From positions 1,426,001 to 1,490,000 of the forward strand of contig CAUJLY010000003.1 of NCBI GenBank assembly GCA_963281155.1: DNA of 64,000 bases, written 5' to 3'. The stretch is from Rhabditophanes sp. KR3021. Its lineage: Eukaryota > Nematoda > Chromadorea > Rhabditida > Alloionematidae. Under the pieces are notes generated by a model. That model did not search any database and was not told where the DNA came from. It saw nothing but the letters and a program-made list of their open reading frames with translations. Shown in pieces: positions 45,180 through 56,471 of this stretch (position 1 is the stretch's first letter; every line of letters begins with the position of its first letter). The translations under genes and the position numbers were made by a program.

Positions 45180-45939
45180 CTTCTAATAATAATATTCAAC
45201 AAGAGTTGATGGTTCTTTTTTTAAGTTTGTATTGTTTTGGTTGGTAACGCAGATACGTTTGATAATTTTTCTATAGCAGAGGTAGATTCTCTATGAGTGA
45301 GGGGCGAATGCTTTCCTAGAATAAAATTATCATTAAAATGTTTACAATTATTTATAAATGCTGCGAATAATAAAGTTGGAAGGACTTTCGATAAAGACAC
45401 GTATGTATTGGATGTATATGATTAAGGGAAGGTTGGTAGGTGTTGTCATGGTTAATGCCCAACTTGCACCATAAAAGTAAAGTGAATCAAATCATGACAA
45501 GTATCCGACACTATTATGAGCAAAAAGTTGATGACACTTAAGCTAGATATTGATGACCACCAACTTAGACTTTCATCTACCAAGCTATTAAAAGTATTAC
45601 ATGGTTTAATCTCTTTTTGGTGTCTTCCGAAAAATGTACGCACTATATTTTAAATGTTCTCAGATAAAGTACAACCTAATTCCGAACCTTTACTACCTTT
45701 TATGATGATAAAGTTCATTGAATATGTAGTTAGCATGCGAGCACATCAATAAGGTCTATACACAGTATAATATGTGCAATGTATTAAGATAAATTGGGGA
45801 TACGAACCCCTAGTTTTCGAACATAAAATTTGGCATATTCTTTGTAAGATTCAACAACACAAAAGGAAAGAATATAGAATTAACAATAAAAAGATTATAA
45901 CAAAATGTAACAACAATAAATTGGATGAAATGGTTTAAA
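45180..45939. other. Spacer between NOP14 and cgh-1
   Basis: About 760 bp separating two minus-strand genes; it contains the NOP14 3' flank and the cgh-1 promoter region. Only short chance frames are seen. Confidence 0.45.
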
Positions 45940-48485
45940 TTATTTCTTGTAGTTTTTCTCCTTCGCTTCACTTTCCTGCCCACGCAACTGCTTGACGATC
46001 GTGGCTGTTTTGTCGATTCTTTCTTGGTTGATGGCAGCCATCTGGCTTCTTTTCTTTTGAGCAATGAATTGGGCATCTTTTCTGAGTTCTTTGATGGCTC
46101 CTTTAGTTTCTTGTTTAAGCTTTTGCTGGAGTTGTTTGGTAACTCCGGCTTGATCCTTTCCAAACTTCTTTCTTTCTGGATTAAAGTGGGTGTCAAATTC
46201 AGGTTCAAGCATCTTGAGCATCTTTACTTCTGATTGTGGTTTTCCTAATCTTTCCAAGGTACTATACTTGGCGCAATTGCTTTCAACCAGTCTACACAAG
46301 TCCGAAGCAACTTTACTCAAAGATTGTGGATAGTTGGAAGTTGGGAGTCTTTTGATCAAGGCAACAATAGGTTTAAAAATAGCTGTGTAGGCACAGGCCA
46401 TATCAGTATAGGCAACAGCGAAATATTGGACATTAACAAGGATCGAATTGATGACAGATAAAGTCAGGGAAGCTTCATTTTCATCATAACCACCATTGAA
46501 AAGTTTAGTTAACGAGATGGGGCTATAATTAACATTCTTAACTTCTTCCTTTACTACTAAACAAGTTCTATAAGGCTGAACTAGTGGAAATTGAATAGTT
46601 GGGAAGTTTTCTTTCTCTCCATTGTCAACACAGAGCATTAGCAACCCTTGGAGGTGAGCCATGATTTCTGGGTTATAGAATTCATTCTTTTCGAAACACC
46701 CAATGAACATTGAGATAAGTAGATTTGACTTCGCGGCATCTTCTGCGCACTTGACATGAACATTTGTAATAGCTTCAGTCAAAGCTAAGGTGGCGGCAGT
46801 TCCGATCAAATGAAGATAAGTATCTGTAACGAATAAGTCCGAAATGACTTTGAAAAGAACTACCAAATCAAGAGTAATGGGAGAACCCAAGTTTCCATCA
46901 TGTCTCTTAGTATACTTCTTCTTCAAAATTGCTTTAATACAACGCAAGGCAAAATCTGGATCGAATTTCATTAAAATGTATAATGATTTGGAAAAGACAG
47001 GAATTTGTTGAATGGAAGCAGTTTCCTTTGAGAAAGTTTCATCACAGATACGTAATAAGAAGACGAACAAACGACCGAGTTTGCCTTTGTTTCCTTCTTT
47101 CTTGGATGGATGGTAGACTTTGGCAATATTTGAAACGTAGTCAAAGATGCTTTCAGAGGCAGGCAAGGCTTCCAACACTTCTTTTAATTGTTCATAAGTG
47201 GAAGGAACGTCAGTTGATGGTTGTTCGGCAACAGTATCATCTTGATCAATCGTATCATCATCCTCACCCTCATCAGATTCCTCCTCTTCCTCGTCAGCAT
47301 CTTCTTCATCTTCATCCAACATGCAATTTCCATCAAGATCATCATCCTGGATCATTTGGTTGATATCGTCATCACTGTCATCATTATCTTCGCTGTCCTC
47401 ACTTTCGGAAACTGAACCAGCACGAAGTTTAGTAATAGAGAATTTCTCATTTTTAGGCATATTAATAGGCTTTCCTTGCTCATCAAAAACTAATTCAAAC
47501 TCCTCTTGTTCTGGCTCCTTTGCTTTCTTGGTTTCATCGTCATCAGGAATAAACTTGAGTTTTCTCTTACGATCTTCGTTAATCTTGACTCCTTTCTCGG
47601 CAATAGCCATTTTTCCACCATCCATTTTAAGTTCCTTGAAAATAGCTTCATAACTTTCATCTGTTTTGGTTTGTTCGACTGGAGCTTCTTGGTCGCCTTC
47701 TTTTTTGATAACCAGGCTACCAAGTTTTCCTTCACTTCTTAGGGTATTCAGCAAGTTATCCAATTCCTTGGTCTGATCAGCCATGTCCTCCTTTTCTTTT
47801 TGCTTTTCGTACTTGATAGCTTTACTCTTGGTGATGACTTCTTGCAAGACTTCGCGCCTTGTCTTTTGTCTTTCTCCGAGAGGAATCAAATTAGCACTAT
47901 CGAATTCCCCACCACCAAAATTAGCTTCGGCAAATACAGCAGGATCAAGGTCGCCATCATCGTCGTCTCCTTGAAGTTTTTCATACTTTTGGATATTAGT
48001 CAACTTGGAACCTTTGTGGGTTAATTCTTCAGCCGGAACTCCGTCAAGTGTGTATTTGGACGTCTTTTCCGTGAAGAACTTTTCTCTTTGGAATTTAAAT
48101 CTCAATTCAGCTTTTTGATCTTCCGTAAGAGAAGCGTCATTTTGGCCTAGACGTTTATCTTTAATAACATTTGTCTTGCCAAGTCTATCTAAATGAGCAC
48201 CTAAATTCTTTTCTCTAATTTCCTGAGCTCTCTTTTTGTTTAGACCAGGAGCTCCGACAGCAGACTTTTTGCTTCCAATGACCTACAAAAATAATAATTA
48301 AAAGCTAATTAGTTTAGACTTACCTCATGCTTATTCCTATTGAATTTGAACTCAAAGGGATTAATCTTTTTTTCCTTAGTAACTTTTGAGTCTACACTAA
48401 ACTTAGATTTAGGCTTGTAAGTCTTAATTCCTCCTGGATTAGACTGCTTTGGTTTACCCTTACTTTTAGACGTTTTTTTGCCCAT
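45940..48485 (-). CDS. NOP14: Nucleolar protein NOP14 (small-subunit processome)
   Basis: Two exons, 48325-48485 and 45940-48282, about 834 residues. The N terminus is highly basic (MGKKTSKSKGKPKQSN). Next come NPFEFKFNRNKHEV and RAQEIREKNLGAHLDRLGK, TEDQKAELRFKFQREKFF and ELTHKGSKL, all diagnostic of NOP14. A long acidic stretch of Glu/Asp (DEDEEDADEEEEESDEGEDD) precedes a helical C-terminal half (EALPASESIFDYVSNIAKVY, PLVQPYRTCLVV). The C terminus is basic (GAIKELRKDAQFIAQKK). NOP14 is needed for early cleavages of pre-rRNA and 40S assembly in the nucleolus. The gene is head-to-head with cox-6B, with start codons about 220 bp apart. Confidence 0.92.
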
Positions 48486-48708
48486 TATTCAGCAGCTTCA
48501 AAAGATAAATAAAATATTTTTAAATTTCTTTCTATTCGCCAATCAACCAACTACCAAACAATTCTACTTAGGATCGAAGACGATTACATATTGGAATGAT
48601 GCGTCTTTAAAATGGATGCAAGTATTTATATTGAGATTGAATCAATTGTCAAATGTTTAAAAATACACGTAAACTTTTATTAATGTTTTTACTCTTTTTA
48701 GTGTGATC

Positions 48709-49068
48709 ATGTCTTCTAAACTCGATATTCCACAAACTACAGGAGAAAGACTTGCTGCCGTCAAGGAAGGCCACGAGCTTCCCCATCCTGAATCACCAAT
48801 CTGGTTCAACAAAGAACACGATCTTGCTGCCAAGAAGGAATTTTTATGGGCTGCTCCTTACGATGCTCGCTTCCCTCAAGTTCGTAAGCAAAGACACTGT
48901 TTCGCTTATTATGTCGACTTTTTCCGTTGTCAAAACTTAATGGGTGACGACTATGAACCCTGCAAGTTTTTCCAAAACGTTTACAAAGACTTTTGTCCAG
49001 GATTTTGGGTAGAAAAGTGGGATGAACTTCGCGAAGAAGGACGTTTCCCAGCTAAATTCGATCGCTAA
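48709..49068 (+). CDS. cox-6B: Cytochrome c oxidase subunit 6B
   Basis: Single exon, 119 residues, starting at the ATG at 48709, just after a TTTTTAG trans-splice-type site. The core reads PYDARFPQVRKQRHCFAYYV, DFFRCQNLMGDDYEPCKFF and YKDFCPGFWVEKWDELREEG. This holds the CX9C/CX10C twin-cysteine fold of COX6B, with four cysteines and the WxxxWDxxRxxG signature, then FPAKFDR. COX6B sits in the intermembrane space on complex IV and helps dimerise it. The N-terminal 45 residues are an extension seen in nematode forms. It is followed by the complex I subunit gene 239 bp downstream. Confidence 0.92.
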   Translation: MSSKLDIPQTTGERLAAVKEGHELPHPESPIWFNKEHDLAAKKEFLWAAPYDARFPQVRKQRHCFAYYVDFFRCQNLMGDDYEPCKFFQNVYKDFCPGFWVEKWDELREEGRFPAKFDR

Positions 49069-49306
49069 ATAAGGGACATTTTAGGAAATGAAACTACACA
49101 TTATTAGTCTACCAATTGTCGTTTTCTCCTTGATTGCTTTGTTGGTACCAACAAAAAGAATTTAACAGAAAATAATGTTGAGGGAATAAATACTTTTATT
49201 AATTTGTTTTTATTCGTCTGATTTAAAGTGGTGTTTTATCCATAAGAATATGATACTTCTGTGCTTTACCATTGATCATTTAAGTTAATGTTCATTTTTA
49301 GGAGAA

Positions 49307-49771
49307 ATGGCCGCTACTACAAAGGTAGATGAGGCTGAATTAGTTAGACGAGAACTACATATCCGAGCATACACTCGCCCTCGCGAAATAGTTGATCCCT
49401 TTACATGGTCGTATCCAGTTAAAGGGGCAGCTTTGTCCGCAGCTATTGGAGTATCTGCTGCTCACCTTCACAACATGTGGTTCAAGAAACCTTGGTATTA
49501 TGCTGTCTATCCTCGTTTAGCCTTAATCTCAGCCGTTTCAATAACTGGATATTTCCTGGGGACTCTCAGAGAACATCACTACAGAACGAGAGACGCCATC
49601 CTTGAAAATTACCAACAATTGCACGCTCAAGATTTTGTTAATGTAAATGATCGTAAGCGAATCTTCATTTCTTCCCCTCTTATTTTTTTGTTTTACAGGC
49701 TATGGAAGAGCATACGCTGACGTCATGCTTCCCTGGTATCCAAGACGTGCTCAATACAAAAAATTCGACTA
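49307..49771 (+). CDS. NDUFC2: NADH:ubiquinone oxidoreductase subunit NDUFC2
   Basis: Two exons, 49307-49652 and 49699-49771, about 139 residues. A TTTTTAG site 5 bases before the ATG suggests trans-splicing. Two membrane segments are seen (VKGAALSAAIGVSAAHL; LALISAVSITGYFLGTL). The family pattern follows: REHHYRTRDAILENYQQLHA, QDFVNVNDRYGRAYADVMLP, then WYPRR, matching animal NDUFC2 (REDYLYAVRDREM...[24 protein letters not shown]). It is an accessory subunit of complex I in the inner membrane. From memory, the adjacency to cox-6B also exists in Caenorhabditis, which would make this conserved microsynteny. Confidence 0.85.
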
Positions 49772-49952
49772 GTTACACCAATCTTCTTTTATTATATACC
49801 ATCAAGTTAATTGACAGAATAAGATATGACTTGAATGTAGGAAATAAAAAAATTTATTTGTAATTTTATAGTCTTATTGTTTTTGTGGTAAAAGCCCCGA
49901 TGATGTATCTTTTGTTGTTTTACCGACCCAAAATTAGGCATTTGTTTTAGTT

Positions 49953-50869
49953 ATGGAGGAAGTTAATAAGTTTAGGCAAGCTAAATTATTGTCCAAATTG
50001 AGTGAAAAGATGGTCAAGGTAGATGATGTGGTTTCTGTTGATGCGGTGTCGACAGTTGCCAGTGATTTGCTTTGCCAAATTAATAATGCCATTGAGACAA
50101 AGGCTAAAAATAATACTGCCTTAAAGGCACAAGTGACTCAACATCTACAAAAGTATGGAGGAATGCTTCCGTATTGGGATTTGAAACTTAAGAAAGGTCT
50201 TCAAAAAGTGGAGGAAAGTAATGCAGAGGATGAAGGACCGAAAGTATTTTCATTTTCAAGGGATAGGAAGCCTAGGGCACAGAAAGTTGCCGAGACTCCC
50301 GTACAAGTTGAGGAAAAGAAAGCTCCAGTTGCTGAGAAAGTGTTGGAAGGTTTTCCTACTGGTACAATTGTTATTAGTGACGAGGTAGTTTATTATTTTT
50401 CCCAAGGAAATTGATTTTCCCAAGTTAATTTCCTCCATCTCAAATTTCCTAATTTCCCATCCTCTTCTAGACAGATGTAAGGAAAGTGGTGAATGGCGCA
50501 GATGGATTTGATGTTCGCATCCATAATATGGTCACATCTAACCTAACATTTGCTTTCAAACCTTCTTCAGTAATTATAAAAAATGTTCTCAAATGCAATA
50601 TAACTTTTCCATCTGTCAAAGGATCTCTTTTGATTTTCAATTCAAAGAGTTCCGAAATTGCTTCACTTGCTCAACAAATAAGAATTCATGAGTCAGAAGA
50701 TTTGGTGGTTTCAGCATCTTGTGGGGCAATTATTATTGAAGACTGCACTCAAATCAAGATCAGAGGCTTCAAACTCGGAGACGGGGAAAGAATGGCTCCT
50801 TCCGATGTGAAAGACTTCAACTGGCTGGTGCGGGGAAGTCAATCACCAAATTGGTCATATATTCAATAA
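49953..50869 (+). CDS. TBCC: Tubulin-folding cofactor C (TBCC)
   Basis: Two exons, 49953-50384 and 50471-50869, about 276 residues. The N-terminal part is a helical spectrin-like bundle (VASDLLCQINNAIETKAKNN, LQKYGGMLPYWDLKLKK). A Lys/Glu-rich linker follows, and then a beta-helix C-CAP/cofactor C domain: NLTFAFKPSSVIIKNVLKCN, GSLLIFNSKSSEIASLA, QQIRIHESEDLVVSASCGAI, IIEDC. The QQIRIH arginine matches the conserved catalytic arginine of TBCC (QxR motif), which activates GTP hydrolysis on beta-tubulin to release native heterodimers. The frame ends with DFNWLVRGSQSPNW, also typical of the family. Confidence 0.85.
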
Positions 50870-53800
50870 ATAAAAGATTTTATGGTTAATAAAAAGTGGG
50901 GCCAAGTGTGTCTCGTAAAAATTAATTATTAATAGAGACATCCCAAGCCTACAAAGTGTGTTAATACCATTTTGATCTCTTTCACCCCATTATTATGGCT
51001 ATGCTTTTTTATCACCCAATTGTAAATATTTTAATCATACAAATAGAAGGTGCTTTGCCAACAAAATAATTCTGTATTTTTTGTTGTTTCCACCAAAATA
51101 CAATGGTTCATTTATTTTTTTACGCTTCATTTTCTTACCAAATAAAAGGAATTTTTAAAGTATAGTAGTAGGGTGTAATTTGTTTTTTGTCCCATTATTT
51201 TTTGTCTTTAAATAGTTGAATAGGTAAAATGTAAAGAAGGTGTGTGTTTTTATTTCCAAAAATATTAATAATACATGTAATATTTAGATATTTATGTATT
51301 TTGGATATAAAAAATATTATAAATCATTATGGCAAAGGTGGAAGAGAGAGACTTTTAACGGGCAAATACTTTAAATGCTTGAAGTTTATAATTTTTAATA
51401 TTGTCCACTCTTGTGCTATTCAACATCCTTTTTTCTCCCAAACTAACAACAAAAATAGAAAGTAGCTCAAGATTAAAATGTAAAGGTTTTTCTTTTATCA
51501 TCATAAAAAGACCAAAAGTGAAAATGTTCTATCAAACAAGATATAGGTCCGTAACTGAATAATGGATTGTTGTGTAGATGGTTCTTTCACAAATGGTCTA
51601 CACCACGTCTTCTTCTTCCTATTTTGCTTATATTAAAGTGTAATACATGTCTTGTTTGTTTCCTACAAAGAGGTTTGCCTAAATAATTTTGATAATTAAT
51701 TAACCCTTTCCCTTTTTAATGCATATTAAGATATATAAGTCATATAGTACCACTGATTTGGTTAAACACATAAATATGTATTTGTGCATTATTTGTAGAT
51801 GGTTGTTGCATGCAAACAGCATCCACTCTTAGTAAATATATTTTGAATTACTAATTATTAAAAAGGTTCATTCAGATATAATAAAAGGACGTAATAACTT
51901 TTGAATGAACAGACCCAAGCTTCATGTCAACTGGAAGCATCACTTTTAAGAGGTTGTATCGTTGCAACACTACTATCATAAACTACATACTTTTAATGCC
52001 GAATTTATGTATAAAACAAAAAGACAGATAATTTGTATCATTCGCCCTTAATTTGAGGAAATGTATCAAAAAAGTTAACTAATTTTATATGTACAGTACT
52101 GCGCATTAAAACATTTTGAACATAATTCTGACTTTTAATAACACTCATAAACCTAACTTCTTAACAACATTCATAAACCTAACTTTTAACAACATTCAAA
52201 CTTTTAACAAAATTCATAATTTATTCCTATTTCTACTAATTCGAACGTCATTACTTTAATGTATGTAGCTCTAAGTACCATTTTAATAAATACAAATAAC
52301 TACAAGTAAATACAAAATAAAATTTATTTTGCTACCATTAAAAATAGTCATAAATCTAATGTCGTAATATAAAAGTTAACCATCATATAATTAGAATAGC
52401 CATTTGTAGAGAGAACCGTGAGAATTGGCGTCTTTATTTGATATTTCTCATCCATTAAATTAAATGACAAGGCAAAAGTTATGCCATCTAAGATTAGAGC
52501 CTGCTTCATCACCTTATTTTGGTTGTGGTGGTAGTGTTTGTGGGATACCTTTGTAGAGGTGTAAAGCGTGTGATACAATTTATTTGTGTAGTAAAATGGC
52601 ATTTGCCAGAGCACTTGTTAATTTATTATATATTCAAAAAATATCATTTGGACTGACAAAGTTTATGTGGTAGCTGGTATTTTTTATCTATCCATTAAAT
52701 CTTTATTAGTTTGTCTTTGGAGAGTTATGAAACTATTTTGTCAACTTGACATCTCTATCCCTCCTTATCAAACCCCTTTCACCATTTTTGTCAAAAGCAA
52801 CAAAGCAAAAAGGAGCGGTGTGTTTAAAAATTAGCTAAATAATTATTTTTTCTCTATACCATTTAATGATTCTATTCCGGTCCTAATCGTCATAAACAAT
52901 TTAGTGTAATTTAATAATTATTTAAAATGATTAGTCTTTCGGAATTGTTCAGAATATACTAATTTAAAGTGCATTTCCCCTTTTTACCATATTCTCTCGT
53001 ACGCCTTTTTTCAACTTACTCAGGAAAGTTTTCCTTTTTAGATCATAAAATTTAATAATTAAAAAAGAGTTTGCAGGTGACATACACTCTCCTCTATGGC
53101 ACATTTATTTAAATATTTAATATAATTTTAAGTCCTTACGGACAAATATATTTATTTATATCGTTTGGGGGACATTAAAATGAGTGTCTTTATGTGACTT
53201 TTAATGGGATTCATTTCACTAAATCCTTTCAGCCAGTGACATACCGTTAAGACCTTTTAAGGTAATTTTAATATTTCAAACTTTTCTTCATATTGACTGT
53301 TTTAAACTTTGTGACATATACCCAAATTTCGTTGTAATGAATATCTTTCTTAATAAGTCGTTGATTCAAATCAAGGATCTTATTTTAAAGCTTTCTTAAA
53401 ACATTACCAACGCACCACCCGTATGTACATATTATTATAAATTGCCCCTGCCACAAAATTGAATTTTAAAGTTTTGACAAGAACTTTCTATAACTCATAA
53501 TCATGTCAAAAAGTTAGGCTTTCTTTTTAAATTTTTAAATGTTTTTGAGGCAATTCATTATTATTATAGACTCTTTTGGAATCATTTTCCACATCAATTT
53601 CTACAATCATTTGTCTACAAATCTTTTTTTATTGAAAAGGACAATCTTTTGGAGCGTAAGCATATCCTCTTCCCTTTGAGTAAGAAAAATAGTTTATTAT
53701 TAAAATGACACACCCAACATCCCTTTGAAAATGTAATTGATACTCTAACAAATGAACCACCAAATTTATAGGTAATATCGGCACAACATTTCCAATCATA

Positions 53801-54167
53801 TCTAATTTTATTTATTCACAAAAAAGAGCCTACCCACAGATTGAAGGTTTAATATTCTAAAATACAATTGTATATCCATAAACAAATAGCATATGTGGTA
53901 CTACCACCACACAAAAAGTGGTGCCCCCAAACGTGAATTTTTATGTCGTTCTTTTTTACTATGGCATATCGCATTTTGTTTCCTTTTTCGAGAGGATAAT
54001 ATTATGTAAGATATACTGTGTATGTTGTATATTTAAGCTTATCATAAATCTCTTTTTAACAAAAAATTCTATATCCGTTTAGACCACTCATTTGGAGCAA
54101 TTTATCATCACAATTGCATTTAACTTGGTTCAGGAAATGTAGAAGAGGAAAAAACATATAGCAAAAG
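50870..54167. other. 3.3 kb gene-poor spacer
   Basis: No gene, RNA or coding relic was recognised. It is AT-rich and contains a short tandem array at about 52128-52215. It precedes the ODR-2-like gene and may contain its regulatory DNA. Confidence 0.45.
52128..52215 (+). repeat. Short imperfect tandem repeat
   Basis: Three to four imperfect copies of a unit of about 28 bases containing TTTTAACAACATTCATAAAC and variants lie head to tail, in an intergenic region with no gene. No coding capacity. Confidence 0.6.
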
Positions 54168-55006
54168 ATGGATCAACTTTTTATGGGTGGTAAGAATATA
54201 TTTTTGTGGACTAAAAGGCGAAGGAGACATTTAATGTATGTAAGGTATTGTTTGTATATCCTAGTAGTACTATTGAATCAACTTCAAGTCCAGGCAGCAG
54301 AACAACACCACCGTCGCCATCTAATCAAACCTTCTCTCCACCAATCTTCACCTCTCCTCAAAAGAGCAACCACCGGTAATCTAATGATCTCCTCTACTCA
54401 CAATGAAGGATCCTACACTAATCATAAATGCTATTCATGTGCTTCCGAAGTCTACAGAACGTACTGGACTCAACTAATGCACCATTATTATCCACCCAAA
54501 AATTTCACCGACAATTGCTGGTCTCCAAATCATTTGATTGGAACGACACCTTGCAGGTCTGCTTGTTTTACGATGATAGAAGATACAGATGAAGAAAGTG
54601 AGTTTTTATTATTTTTTTAGATAAAATAAATTTTATCTATTTGCTTTAGGTTCGCCACAGGCCATAATCCGAGGCTGCGTTGATAGATTGCTTTTGTTCG
54701 GGATGGATGAAGATGTGAAGGATGCCATTATAACTTATCATAAAACGTGTCGCTGGACAGACCGTCACCTTCTTCAACTGATCAGTTTGACGAGGAATTC
54801 CCAAAATGTAAGTCTAACCCTAATTCAATAAAAAGTTAATCAAATAATAATTTGCCTAGGTCCTAATGTGCACATGCAGTGGTGAAATATGCAATGGAGG
54901 AGATATGCGAACCAGAACCGACTCAAACTCATCTTCTGTCCTCTTTCAATTCAATTTAATAATTATTATTGTTCCGCTAATTTTATTAAATGTCATTTGG
55001 ATGTAA
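54168..55006 (+). CDS. ODR-2/HOT-type Ly6 (three-finger) GPI-anchored protein
   Basis: Three exons: 54168-54597, 54650-54807 and 54860-55006, about 244 residues. A second ATG at 54234 starts a good signal peptide (MYVRYCLYILVVLLNQLQVQ). The Ly6 domain reads NHKCYSCASEVYRTYW, FTDNCWSPNHLIGTTPCRSA-CFTM, RGCVDRLLLFG, then KTCRW and CTCSGEICNGG, giving the even cysteine set and final CN of the three-finger fold. Spacing fits the nematode ODR-2/HOT group, whose founder acts in olfactory neurons. A hydrophobic C terminus (LIIIIVPLILLNVIWM) after a Ser-rich stretch predicts GPI anchoring. It is expected on the outer surface of neurons or other cells. Confidence 0.78.
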
Positions 55007-55352
55007 TTTTGTATATATTATTAAAAGTGCTCATATCTACTACTCACTTGTGTCCATGCATACATTTTCATTATGTTCTTTTGTTTCGTTATATTATTTG
55101 ATGGAATTCGATTAAAAATAATAAGACTCGTAATCATTGAGTCAAATTGGTGGAAATGGTTATGTCTTAAATTAGATAAAGTACATTCATTCAGTATTTA
55201 CCTTAATGAATATGCCCTGGGTCCATTTTGAAATAAAGTCCCCTTATATTTACAATAAATTTTAATAAAAAATGCAGAAACATTAACAAAGAAACATTTA
55301 TATAATCGTATCTTCAACGATAAACTCAACAACAAAATATCATTTCAAAAAT

Positions 55353-56017
55353 TTAGAACACCATTTTGTGTGGGCATTGTCTCTTGGAGAGTCCGAAGCG
55401 GGTACCTAAATATCCGGTCAGGAATTTAGATTCAGCGTTTTTAGCGATAGCGGCAAGGACGGCGGTATCAACGGACTTTTGGTCAGCTTTACGGGAATCG
55501 GTGAGGACGTACTCTTGTTTGCCTTGTTCGAAGATATCTTTCTTGGCCTTGGAGAAGGTGTGAGTTCTCTTGAAGTAGTCATCGTTGACGGTAGCTGGCA
55601 ATTTGACGCTAGAAACATCGATCTTGGTGGCTGTTGGGAGGACGAAAGCTTGAGCAATACGTCTAAGGGGAACTCCATTGACGGAGAATGGTCCTAAAGT
55701 AATTTAGTTAGTTGAAACACAAAAGCGAGATACTTACCTGAGACAAGTAAAAGTCCAGACTTTGCGAGTTGCTTCAAGAAAACAACTCTCTTTCCGGCGT
55801 ATCTTCCAGCAAGAAGGATAAGGACGGTTCCTGGGGTGATTTTGCTGTTGAGTTTAGCTGGTTTGGCAGCTCTCTTGGTCTTGACTACTCTCTTAGCTGG
55901 ATTCTTTCCTGCTTTGACAACGGTGTTGGCTCTAGCAATACGAGCCAAACTGAAACGCATGATTCCAGTAGCGTACTCAGCGCTCTTGGGCATTGAAACT
56001 TCTTTTGTAACCGCCAT
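55353..56017 (-). CDS. rpl-6: 60S ribosomal protein eL6
   Basis: Two exons, 55738-56017 and 55353-55693, about 206 residues. The basic N terminus is followed by [20 protein letters not shown] with [24 protein letters not shown] spacing. [19 protein letters not shown] follows, then [19 protein letters not shown] and a C-terminal [14 protein letters not shown]. These are all eL6 hallmarks ([22 protein letters not shown]...GLLLVTGP). A cytosolic large-subunit protein. It is divergent from the Dicer gene, with start codons 455 bp apart. Nothing odd in the frame. Confidence 0.95.
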
Positions 56018-56471
56018 TTAAGATTCTGCAAATATAGGTACATAAATATAAGGTCACCATAAAATTAAATTATTCGAAGAAAACGGGTAATAAGAGAGGT
56101 ACAGAAATGGAATTGGTTATAATTATTAGGTTTAATATTTTAGCAAGTGCCAACAAGCATCCAAAATCAAAATTCATCAGAATTCCCCCTAAAACTTCTA
56201 AAAAAAGTTAGAAAATTGAAATAGTTGGAAGAAAGCGTATGGCTGCACCTGCACATCATATCTCTCGACAAGATCGTGTTGTTTGTGTGTGATTTGAATT
56301 TGTAAACAATGTTGGAAGGCAGTGTCCTTAGAACATCAACATCAAGCAGAAGTAATCACAAAAACATTCCACCAACAACCCGGAACATTTATTTTTAGTA
56401 AACGTTCAAATAGTTGACGTGGAAGATCAAAGCTTAAGTTGCCATTTAAAAGAACTTTTTACTTTTAAGGT

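Noticed and set aside
47221..48024. Several plus-strand frames opposite NOP14
   Set aside because: They are Ile/Ser/Phe-rich complements of the Asp/Glu/Lys-rich NOP14 coding sequence.
52348..52614. 88-codon minus-strand frame in the gene-poor spacer
   Set aside because: No recognisable features; could be chance in AT-rich sequence. Kept out for lack of support.
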